DNA of 8,641 bases, taken from contig CADAUN010000051.1 in the NCBI GenBank assembly GCA_902791085.1, forward strand, positions 1-8,641, in the 5' to 3' direction. Below, in pieces: positions 1 through 6,097 of this stretch; within the stretch, counting starts at the first letter, position 1; each line of letters starts with the position of its first letter. The notes beneath the pieces were generated by a model. That model did not search any database. It had not been told where the DNA came from and saw only the letters and a program-made list of their open reading frames with translations. A program made the position numbers and the translations under genes. Source of the stretch: an uncultured Erysipelotrichaceae bacterium (lineage in GTDB: Bacteria; Bacillota_I; Bacilli_A; RFN20; CAG-826).

Positions 1-111
1 GACGATACTTTGTATCGAAACGGAGTATTCCCTGGCTGCCTCCTCTTTGGCGGTCTCGTGTGCGAATGCCCGCCTTCCGATGCCCGCCCTTTCGTTTGGT
101 GTGTGGAACAT
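1..111 (-). CDS. Transposase orfA-like HTH protein, N-terminal 37 codons (partial, runs off the window)
   Basis: A minus-strand ORF opens with ATG at 111-109 and stays open for 37 codons to the window edge. Its start is fixed by a perfect AAGGAGG (119-125) seven bases upstream. The visible residues are basic and helical. Residues about 16-37 (FAHETAKEEAAREYSVSIQS and following) look like the first two helices of a helix-turn-helix, the part of IS OrfA proteins that binds the element's ends. OrfA is normally around 100 residues and is joined to the DDE recombinase OrfB by programmed -1 frameshifting, none of which is in view here. HTH-type transposase is a reasonable call; the family assignment is inference. 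An unrelated HTH regulator is the alternative. Confidence 0.65.
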   Translation of the reverse strand, partial: MFHTPNERAGIGRRAFAHETAKEEAAREYSVSIQSIV

Positions 112-118
112 TTGATTT

Positions 119-125
119 CCTCCTT
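119..125 (-). promoter_or_regulatory. Perfect Shine-Dalgarno for the orfA-like gene
   Basis: The plus strand reads CCTCCTT, which is AAGGAGG on the minus strand, seven bases before the ATG at 111-109. This is the strongest SD in the window and the main reason to believe the partial minus-strand gene, which is too short to stand out as an ORF. Confidence 0.75.
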
Positions 126-138
126 GCGTAACGATTGC

Positions 139-182
139 ACTTTACGTGACTCCGGAATGACACGGCGCTGTCTCCGTAAAGT
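139..182. repeat. Inverted repeat (8-bp arms) in the IS leader
   Basis: ACTTTACG at 139-146 and CGTAAAGT at 175-182 are exact reverse complements separated by 28 bases. The pair lies between the putative IS end (197) and the orfA SD (119-125). It could fold in the transposase mRNA, limiting expression when transcription enters from outside, or provide two opposed transposase-binding sites near the end. Both roles are inferred. Confidence 0.45.
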
Positions 183-266
183 TTTGGCGTGTCTACATTT
201 AGGTTACCAGTGCACAAAATCCAATGTCTGATGAGGACGTGCCGGTTCAAAATGCGTTTATTCTTT

Positions 267-325
267 TGAAAAAAGTGCACTTACATGCATGAAAAAAGTG
301 CACTTACATGCTTGAAAAAAGTGCA
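267..325 (+). repeat. Tandem direct repeat, 23-bp period, 2.6 copies
   Basis: Copies begin at 267, 290 and 313. The first two are identical over 22 bases: TGAAAAAA followed by GTGCACTTACATGC. The third keeps only the first 13 bases. Each full copy holds the hexamer palindrome GTGCAC (275-280, 298-303), and a further isolated GTGCAC lies at 210-215. Two helical turns per period puts all copies on roughly the same DNA face, as in operators or iterons. The array ends 36 bases before the ATPase start and abuts a TATAGT element (330-335). No spacers of CRISPR type are present. A regulatory role for the ATPase gene is inferred from position. Confidence 0.7.
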
Positions 326-347
326 TCATTATAGTAGAAACATATTG

Positions 348-354
348 AAAGGTG
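348..354 (+). promoter_or_regulatory. Shine-Dalgarno of the DUF4143 ATPase
   Basis: AAAGGTG ends seven bases before the ATG at 362 and supports that start. A TATAGT at 330-335 could be the -10 element, but I find no convincing -35 at 16-18 bp; the tandem repeats occupy that place. Confidence 0.6.
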
Positions 355-361
355 ATTAACT

Positions 362-1669
362 ATGCCAATTAAACTTGAAAATTATAAAGAACGATTAATT
401 GATAAAACGATTGAGTTATATTTAAAAACATTTAAAGCAATTCAAATTGTTGGTCCAAAATGGTGCGGCAAAACATGGACTAGTATGCATCATGGTAATT
501 CTATTGTTAGATTAACTGATATAGAGAAAAGAAAGCTAGCCATGCTTAATCCGAAGTTAATTTTAAATGAGAATATTCCAGAGGTTATTGATGAATGGCA
601 ACTAGTGCCAGAATTGTGGGATGCTATTAGAAATGAATGTGATCTGAGGGTATCAAAAGGGAATTTTATTTTAACAGGCTCAACCGCTTTATTAGATAAG
701 GAAGAGAAATCTAAGATTAAGCATACTGGTACTGGCAGAATCATCAAAATAAATATGTTTCCTATGACAACATTAGAGTTAGGTAAATCTCTTGATTACA
801 TTTCTTTAATGGATATGTATGAAGGAAAGGAAATTAATAAATTAGTTGATCCTTTTGATATTTATGAAATTACTAGACTTATTATCAATGGCGGATGGCC
901 TGAAAATTTAGGCCTTTCGAATTCAGAAAGTGATGGTTTACTAGCACGCGAATATATAAAGTCAGTTGTAGAGAATGACATTAATGAAAATTACAATGAT
1001 GATAAATTCTTGTTTGACTCACAAAAAATGATGATGATTCTTAAGTCATTATCAAGAAATGAGTCCAGTTATGCAGCAGAAGCAACTATCCTGAGAGATT
1101 GCTTTAATTGTAGTAACGGCGAAGAAGAAACATTAAACAAAAGAACATTATCTAGATATTTAGACATTCTGGAAAAGTTATACATTATAAATAATCAAGA
1201 AGCTTATTCAACTAACTATAGATCTAGTTCAAGGGTTGGCAAAAAGGTAAAGAGAAGATTTGTTGATCCGTCACTTGCGGCTGCTCTTTTAGGCTTAACA
1301 TCTGAAAAACTAATTAATGATTTAAATACATTTGGATTATTGTTTGAGTCTTTAGTAGTTAGAGATTTAAACGTGTACATGGAATATTATAGAGGTCACG
1401 TTTATGCTTTTAGAGATAATTTAAGTAATGATGAGGTTGACGCTATCGTTGAATTTAGTGATGGTGAATATGGCGCAATTGAAATTAAACTAGGAGATAA
1501 TCAAATCGATGAAGCAATAAAATCATTAACTAAATTTAATGATAATGTCGCTAAAAAGCCTAAATTTCTATGCGTGATTGTAGGTGTAGGATCTGGACTT
1601 ACAAGAGATCCTAAATCTGGTGTATATGTTGTTCCATATAATACATTAGGAATGCATTTTAATGCCTAA
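362..1669 (+). CDS. AAA+ ATPase of the DUF4143 family with a PD-(D/E)XK-like C-terminal domain
   Basis: This 435-residue protein has the full layout of the DUF4143 ATPases. Walker A is GPKWCGKT (31-38), the Walker B-like IDEWQ lies at 76-80, and a sensor-1-like strand FILTGST at 102-108. A winged-helix-like segment (about 255-285, TLSRYLDILEKLYII) follows. The family block FVDPSLAAALLG (300-311) leads to FGLLFE (324-329). The tail has D360, E374 and K376 in the DAIV...AIEIKLG arrangement of the restriction-nuclease fold. The family is widespread, often multicopy, and its function is not settled; nuclease activity here is inference. Codon use is far more AT-rich (about a third GC in sampled lines) than the genes after 2063. 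It stands alone between IS remnants with repeats upstream and a terminator downstream, which suggests acquisition. AAAGGTG and ATG fix the start. It looks intact and of normal length. Confidence 0.9.
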   Translation: MPIKLENYKERLIDKTIELYLKTFKAIQIVGPKWCGKTWTSMHHGNSIVRLTDIEKRKLAMLNPKLILNENIPEVIDEWQLVPELWDAIRNECDLRVSKGNFILTGSTALLDKEEKSKIKHTGTGRIIKINMFPMTTLELGKSLDYISLMDMYEGKEINKLVDPFDIYEITRLIINGGWPENLGLSNSESDGLLAREYIKSVVENDINENYNDDKFLFDSQKMMMILKSLSRNESSYAAEATILRDCFNCSNGEEETLNKRTLSRYLDILEKLYIINNQEAYSTNYRSSSRVGKKVKRRFVDPSLAAALLGLTSEKLINDLNTFGLLFESLVVRDLNVYMEYYRGHVYAFRDNLSNDEVDAIVEFSDGEYGAIEIKLGDNQIDEAIKSLTKFNDNVAKKPKFLCVIVGVGSGLTRDPKSGVYVVPYNTLGMHFNA

Positions 1670-1680
1670 ACTAATTCATT

Positions 1681-1836
1681 TGGGACCCCGGACAAAAAGT
1701 TGGACCATCTGAATGGTTAAACTAGATGTTTACTGAAGCTGAATATCAACATGTTTTCAGTACATCTAAAACGCTTAAGAGTTATTACAGAAATCCTGAC
1801 TCTTTTTTGTCTCTGGAGATTGCAAATATGGCTTGA
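1681..1836 (+). mobile_element. IS150-like terminal remnant with a short degenerate ORF
   Basis: TGGGACCCCGGACAAAAAGT at 1681 followed by TGGACCATCTGAATGG resembles the left end of IS150-group IS3 elements (TG..AC, then GTTGGAC, then an AATGG block), recalled from family knowledge. An ATG at 1726 opens a 36-codon ORF ending at TGA 1834-1836 (starts MFTEAEYQHVFSTSKTLKSY). It sits where OrfA would start but is far too short and has no clear SD. No matching right end with the inverted motif appears before the hydrolase gene, so only one end survives. The ORF may be a decayed OrfA or chance. Confidence 0.45.
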
Positions 1837-1988
1837 ATCACCAGCAAACAAAATTTGTTGTAACACCTTTTAGAACACAAAATGGTTTTGGAGGATATAA
1901 CACAGATATCGCTTATCTTTCTAAAGACACTTTTAGGGGAAGGAGGGCTCATTTGTGTCATTCCTGTCCATTATTGCCATTTAAAAAT
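1837..1988. other. Intergenic sequence without a supported gene
   Basis: With the IS remnant and the terminator, this fills the 393-base gap between the ATPase and the hydrolase. A 63-codon frame from a TTG at 1833 crosses it, but it has no SD and no recognisable motif, and it ends inside the terminator. It may be decayed mobile-element DNA; nothing more can be supported. Confidence 0.5.
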
Positions 1989-2020
1989 AACGAGATGACG
2001 TTTCAAATCACCTCGTTTTT
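1989..2020. terminator. Bidirectional rho-independent terminator between convergent genes
   Basis: AACGAG (1989-1994) pairs with CTCGTT (2012-2017). One A-C mismatch and a further three pairs (TGA with TCA) extend the stem around a loop of about ten bases. A T run (2016-2020) follows on the plus strand. On the minus strand the stem is followed by TTATTTTTA. It is placed to end transcripts of the ATPase (plus) and the hydrolase (minus). Confidence 0.7.
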
Positions 2021-2062
2021 ATGATATTTAGGCGTTTTTCTAGCTTTTTAGAAGGCCAATCG

Positions 2063-2929
2063 TTAACGGTCAATCACGGCAACACCATTAGAAGCCAAGA
2101 ATTGAACGGCTTCTCTTATCCATCCGCGAGCAGCGTCGGCATCTCGATGGTCTTGTTTTGCTAAATAAGTATTCGGGTCACAACTGGTTAATCCATGAGG
2201 ACCATGTTCATATAATCGATAAAGGCAAGGGATTTTTCGTTCTTTTAATGCTTCGGCAAATGGTTTGGCATTGGTATCTGGCGGCACGGTTGTGTCTTCT
2301 TTGGTGGACCAAATATAGGTCGGCGGAATTCCATTATCCAACCGCCGTAACAAACTCATACGATCGGGATTAGGATCTCCTTCGCCCATCAGAATCCCTA
2401 AATATTGGCTGCTGCAATCTTTTTCTAAAGGTCCGATCACGGGATAGCCAAGCACTAAGGCAGCAGCTTTAGCTCCGCTTTTCAATAAAGGAGGGAATAA
2501 TGTTTTCTCTTCCTCGCTTAGTGTGCCTAACATGCCAGCCAAATGACCGCCGGCAGAAAAGCCAGAGACCGCAATTTGTTTCGGATTAGAATGGAAATAT
2601 TTGGCTTTTTTGTGGAGATAAGTCAACGCCATCATGGCTTCGATTAGCATCGTTGGATAATGACTGTAAGGAGAAACGGAATAATCCAACCAAAAGCAAT
2701 TGAAACCTTCATTCGCAAAAGCGAGACACACAGGATTGGCCTCTCGCCGCGACACAAAACAATATCCACCACCAGGGATGACTAACATCATCGGATGAAC
2801 GCGTTTGGGACACATTTCTAAATCATCCAAATCATGATCAAAGAAAATGCCATGCAAAAATCCTCGCGCTTGTTTGTTCGGCTTGGGTTCATTGAAATAT
2901 TTGTAGAGATCGATGTTGGTGACTTTCAT
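2063..2929 (-). CDS. Alpha/beta-hydrolase, esterase/acetyl-esterase type
   Basis: This 288-residue cytoplasmic hydrolase has no signal peptide or membrane segment. PGGG at 52-55 takes the place of the oxyanion-hole HGGG motif. The nucleophile elbow is GFSAGGH, with Ser125 as the likely nucleophile. Asp212 (TKEDTTVPP) and His245 (HGPHGL) complete the triad. The pattern GxSAGGHLA followed by LGYPVI and then D..VPP is typical of small carboxylesterase/acetyl-xylan-esterase-like proteins that deacylate sugars or small esters; the actual substrate cannot be read from sequence. Length is normal for the family. The start is supported by GGAG (2939-2942) nine bases upstream and a plausible promoter further up. 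It is a single-gene unit, divergent from the pseudouridine synthase and convergent with the ATPase. Composition matches the resident genes. Confidence 0.88.
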   Translation of the reverse strand: MKVTNIDLYKYFNEPKPNKQARGFLHGIFFDHDLDDLEMCPKRVHPMMLVIPGGGYCFVSRREANPVCLAFANEGFNCFWLDYSVSPYSHYPTMLIEAMMALTYLHKKAKYFHSNPKQIAVSGFSAGGHLAGMLGTLSEEEKTLFPPLLKSGAKAAALVLGYPVIGPLEKDCSSQYLGILMGEGDPNPDRMSLLRRLDNGIPPTYIWSTKEDTTVPPDTNAKPFAEALKERKIPCLYRLYEHGPHGLTSCDPNTYLAKQDHRDADAARGWIREAVQFLASNGVAVIDR

Positions 2930-2959
2930 GTTAGATATCTCCGTGCTTTTCTAACGTCT

Positions 2960-2988
2960 ATTTTATGCCAAGAAAACCAAGTTGTCTT
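2960..2988 (-). promoter_or_regulatory. Predicted sigma-A promoter of the hydrolase gene
   Basis: On the minus strand AAGACA (2988-2983) and TAAAAT (2965-2960) are separated by exactly 17 bases. They match the consensus at four of six and five of six positions. The -10 lies about 30 bases before the ATG, leaving room for a short leader with the GGAG site at 2939-2942. Confidence 0.5.
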
Positions 2989-3069
2989 GCGTGAATGAAC
3001 GAATGACAAAGCGCCTTAGCTCATTTTTAACTTGCCAAATGCGTATCTGGTTATTCTCAAGAATTCAAA

Positions 3070-3098
3070 AGAACATCCGTTCTAGAATGTGCCATAAT
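3070..3098 (+). promoter_or_regulatory. Possible promoter and operator of the pseudouridine synthase gene
   Basis: CATAAT at 3093-3098 matches five of six -10 positions and lies 26 bases before the ATG. There is no good -35; the -35 zone is taken by the inverted repeat AGAAC-ATCC-GTTCT (3070-3083), which could be a regulator site. Arms of five bases are short, so this may be chance. Confidence 0.3.
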
Positions 3099-3124
3099 CA
3101 AAAAGAACCAAGAAGAGATCCTCT

Positions 3125-3775
3125 ATGAAACGTCATATCCCCTACTATCATGTGATTTATGAAGATTCCGATGTCCTTGTGGTGTACAAAGAAAGAGATT
3201 TGCTCACCGTAAGAACGTCCGATCCGAAAACGTCTTTTTGTAATTTGTTCCGTTTCTTGGAAATAGAGCTTTCCAAGAAAGGAGAAAGGCCATATTTGGT
3301 ACATCGACTCGATTATGAGACCTCAGGATTGTTGATTTTTGCCAAGCGTCTTGAAATCAAGCAACTGCTTCAATCTCTTTTTGAAGAACGCAAAGTAGTC
3401 CGCCTATATGAAGCGGTCGTGGCAGAAAGATTGCCTTCTGGTCTGAATTACGATGTTCGGCAATTTCTTGCTTCAAACGGAAAAGGCGGGCGCGTTTATC
3501 CAACGGATGAAACGCATGGCAAAGAAGCCATCACGCATATAACGACCAAAAATCAAATTCAGATTGGGACTACGCTTGCGATCTCTATCGAAACAGGAAG
3601 GCGCGCGCAAATTCGATTGGCGATTTCTTCTCTTAGATGGCATTTGCTTGGCGACAACAAATATTCGAAAACCCCTGCAAAACGCATGTATCTGAATGCG
3701 TATCGCCTCGAATTCCCGGCTGATATTCCATTAGAAAAACACATTTTCGAAGCAAAACCGCTTTGGCTGAATTGA
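3125..3775 (+). CDS. RluA-family RNA pseudouridine synthase without S4 domain
   Basis: This 216-residue enzyme isomerises uridine to pseudouridine in RNA (rRNA or tRNA; target unknown). It starts directly with the catalytic domain and lacks the N-terminal S4 RNA-binding domain of RluC/RluD, so it is of the short RluA/TruC-like type. The motif HRLDYETSG at 60-68 gives catalytic Asp63, Tyr95 (RLYEAVV) fits the conserved tyrosine, and GDNKY follows further on. TGRRAQIR at 157-164 corresponds to the family TGRxHQIR, with Ala161 where His is usual. Length is at the short end of the family. The ATG at 3125 follows a weak purine-rich AGAAGAG (3111-3117). No clear terminator follows, so read-through toward the ABC unit is possible. 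The family call is firm; the precise member is not, so no symbol is given. Confidence 0.88.
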   Translation: MKRHIPYYHVIYEDSDVLVVYKERDLLTVRTSDPKTSFCNLFRFLEIELSKKGERPYLVHRLDYETSGLLIFAKRLEIKQLLQSLFEERKVVRLYEAVVAERLPSGLNYDVRQFLASNGKGGRVYPTDETHGKEAITHITTKNQIQIGTTLAISIETGRRAQIRLAISSLRWHLLGDNKYSKTPAKRMYLNAYRLEFPADIPLEKHIFEAKPLWLN

Positions 3776-3833
3776 TGTTCTCGACTATTCTTCAACAATA
3801 ATTTCAGAAACGTTCATAATTGCCGAGGACAGA

Positions 3834-3861
3834 TTGCTGTGTTGAAAAAAAGACATATAAT
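3834..3861 (+). promoter_or_regulatory. Candidate promoter for the ABC transporter unit
   Basis: A perfect TATAAT (3856-3861) lies 16 bases after TTGCTG (3834-3839). Transcription would start near 3868 and give a leader of about 140 bases before the first ABC start. The element lies inside the small ORF 3839-4015, so promoter and ORF are partly competing explanations for this stretch. Confidence 0.45.
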
Positions 3862-4015
3862 GGGGGCACAACAAGCCAGCGCCAATGATTTTTGGCAAGA
3901 TGATACGACGCTTACTAACAAAGCCATCCATTTCGACAACAAACAGGGTAACAAAAACCGGCTATTACGGCGATTGTTTCTATTGTTAAAACAAAGGACT
4001 AAAATTTGCTTATGA
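3839..4015 (+). CDS. Possible 58-codon hypothetical ORF overlapping the ABC start
   Basis: A frame with GTG at 3839 (then TTG 3842 and ATG 3860) stays open to TGA 4013-4015. That stop overlaps the ATG at 4012 as ATGA, the usual arrangement of coupled genes. GAGGA at 3825-3829 lies nine bases before the GTG. The product starts MLKKRHIMGAQQASANDFWQ and its last part is basic and leucine-rich (about 43-54, LLRRLFLLLKQR). I recognise no family. The frame is in fact open back to the pseudouridine synthase stop, so it may be a decayed gene, a leader peptide or chance. A promoter-like TATAAT sits inside it. Support is only SD, spacing and overlap. Confidence 0.3.
   Translation: MLKKRHIMGAQQASANDFWQDDTTLTNKAIHFDNKQGNKNRLLRRLFLLLKQRTKICL
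3993..3998 (+). promoter_or_regulatory. Shine-Dalgarno that decides the first ABC start
   Basis: AAAGGA lies seven bases before TTG 4006-4008 and thirteen before ATG 4012-4014, which are in the same frame. An in-frame TAA at 4000-4002 excludes any start further upstream. Spacing favours the TTG; the ATG remains possible. Confidence 0.55.
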
Positions 4016-6097
4016 TCAACGGAAAGCTCGTCTCCAAACACTATCGACATTTTGCCTTAGAAAAAGGTTTCTTTCCAATTCGATCGCGGCATCAATCTCT
4101 TAAAAGGAAAATCCGGTTCTGGAAAAACGACTTTGTTACAGCTTGCGCTCGGTATTATTAAGCCAGACGAAGGCGAAATCACAACCGGAATATGGACAAA
4201 AGATACTGCCGCGACCCGTTTTCGTGACGTTATCTCTTATTTGCCATACGATAACTTTCTAAGCAAAAGCATCAGCTTAAACCAAGCGGAGGAAGACGCT
4301 GGTGCCGAAGGAATTCCTTTTGACAAGGAAAGATTCGCGCAGTTAAAAGAACGCTTTTCCTTTGAAAAGCTTGCCAACAAGAAGTTAAACAAATGCAGTG
4401 GCGGCGAACGCAAGATTGCCAATCTCATCTATGCCCTGTCAAAGCCTTGCCGCGTTCTTGCCTTAGATGAGCCTTTTGCTCCCTTAGACCGCCATGCCAA
4501 AAAGGTGTTGGCTGACGAGTTGCTGGCGCTGTCTAAAACGCATCTTATTTTATTGGTTGACCATAGTGGCAGCATCGCGGAAGAAAATTGCTCCAGTGTA
4601 TTTGATTTTTCGACATTGACACAACGTTTCGTTGCGCCTCTTCCTGAAGAAGAAAAAGATGTCGTTCCCGCTTCGTATCCTTCTTTCAGCAAGAAAAATA
4701 ATATTTCTTCCATCCGCGTTCAAAAACATTACCGTAGAAGCTACTTCTCAGTCTCACTATTACTCGGCATCATCTCTTTTCTTTGCTTTGGTTCGTGGGC
4801 AATCACGCAAGAAACGTCCCCCTTAACGGTAGCCGAAATGAACGCTTTTATTGCGAAAAATGACCCACATCATTATCTTCCAGTCTCGGAAAGAGTTGAG
4901 GAAGACCATTCGATTCCAAGCTTTCCCGCCGATTCCGACAATGCTTATTTTTTGTTTGGCAAAAGTGATTTTTTGTCAACGGGAGCAAATGAAAGCCGCA
5001 TTCAATCTCAATTGGGGCTTCTAGCGGTAGATGACATCAAAGAAGACAATACGATTTATTGCTCTTCTTCATGCGCCGATTTGATTGTGACCGAATACAA
5101 AGATTCTACTCTTCCCGTCACTTTTTCTTCCACACGTCTTGAAATTGGTCAAACAGGGGATGATTATGCCATCATTTCGCTTGATTCCACAGTGAGTTTA
5201 AAGAGTTTTGAAGAAGCTAAGATATCGCTTCTTTATTGCTCCAAAGCTACATTTACCAAATTGGTAGAAGATTGCTTCTTCCACCACATCGAGGATAAAG
5301 ATGGGATGCGCATACAAGCAACGAGCGCTTACACCACCTATGTTTCCGGTTCTTCTTCATTAGCAAACAGTGCCACGCGAAATATCGTGTTTTTAGAAGG
5401 GAAAAACAAAATCGCCCTTAAAGGTGCCAAAGAAGGTCAAAGCATTTATATTGCACACAATCCTTTTACCGTCACCGACACCAACGACGCTCTAGCTTCG
5501 AACGAAATCGGTCTTTCTTACGATGTATTTTTGCATTTATGCCAATTTGATGCTTCTATCAAGGGAACAAGTCTAGGAATTTTGGCTTCTACGCATCAGC
5601 CAGAGGCGCTCGGAAACTCTTTTCTTTATTTTTCAACTTTAGACGCTTACCAGCGTGAGCCGTTGGTCCAAACTTTCCATGTCACTTCTTTGATTCTTGG
5701 AATCGGCATGACACTGATTCTTTTGTTCTATTTGCCTTTTAGCGGATGGCAAACGCGTAACCGCCGACGTTATGCAAAATTGATTTATTTGGGTTTTTCT
5801 AAAAAAGAAAGACATCGAATTTGCTTTACGCCTCATGCGGTCGCGATCACAATCGCTTTTGCTTTGGCTGCAATCTTAGTTAGCTTCATTCCTACCATTC
5901 TCAATCACGCGCTTGTAACAAGCGAAACGATATCCAACATTTTGGTTGGCCCTTATGCCGGCTTAAAAACGGCGATCCCCACTTACGTTGCTCTTACTGC
6001 CTATCCTTATTTCATCGCCTTAGGGATAGCCATCTTAATATTGGCGATTGCCTATCTTGTCACTTTTATGTCCATTAGAGATTATGATCGAGCTTAA
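4006..6097 (+). CDS. ABC transporter NBD-FtsX fusion subunit A, with a one-base frameshift near the start
   Basis: Corrected for the shift, the product is about 696 residues. It has an N-terminal ATPase domain (about 1-215), TM1 (about 247-267), a long extracytoplasmic region, and TM2-TM4 (about 560-582, 610-634, 668-690), the MacB/FtsX topology. Walker A is GKSGSGKTT (34-42), signature CSGGE (130-134), Walker B ends in D154-E155, then D-loop APLD and switch His186. The Q-loop position is Tyr81 (YLPYDN) instead of Gln. The start frame (TTG 4006 or ATG 4012) encodes LVSKHYRHFALEK and would end at TAA 4159. Walker A onward is one base over, and that frame is closed upstream by TAG 4058. Deleting one base in the A5G2 run at 4061-4067 restores FALEKVSFQF. 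It is probably a fresh mutation or read error, since 650 downstream codons are intact. It likely pairs with the next gene. Confidence 0.85.

Larger units (their letters stand above)
1..197 (-). mobile_element. Terminal part of an insertion sequence, probably IS3-like
   Basis: Read on the minus strand, the element appears to begin at 197 with TGTAGACACGCCAAAACT and runs leftward off the window, with an orfA-like gene starting 86 bases in. A TG-initiated end, a short leader, a strong SD and a small HTH protein as first gene are the usual order in IS3-family elements. The segment is clearly more GC-rich than the ATPase gene that follows, so its composition is foreign to that neighbour. The outer boundary at 197 is inferred from the TG end alone. 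The target duplication and the second end lie outside the window. The family is a best guess, not a certain call. Confidence 0.6.

Noticed and set aside
10..231. 73-codon plus-strand ORF
   Set aside because: It has no SD and no recognisable motif. It runs antisense to the better supported minus-strand orfA-like start with AAGGAGG and crosses the IS end.
267..325. Tandem repeats as a mini CRISPR array
   Set aside because: The copies are contiguous at a 23-bp period with only one base between them; there are no spacers and no cas genes.
1847..1859. AACAAAATTTGTT near-palindrome
   Set aside because: A 13-base A/T-rich symmetry in an AT-rich gap is expected by chance and has no supporting context.
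1833..2024. 63-codon ORF starting at TTG
   Set aside because: It lacks an SD and family motifs, and it ends inside the predicted terminator.
3814..4050. Minus-strand 78-codon ORF
   Set aside because: Cysteine-rich, low-complexity shadow of the promoter and ABC start region; no SD or family features.
6048..6083. Upstream extension of the second ABC gene
   Set aside because: The extra 12 residues lie within the last TM of the previous gene and have no family counterpart; ATG 6084 begins the canonical ABC N-terminus.
4133..6097. Taking the first ABC gene to start at TTG 4133
   Set aside because: That start would remove Walker A, which is intact just upstream in the same frame (4106-4132); the N-terminus is in the adjacent frame.
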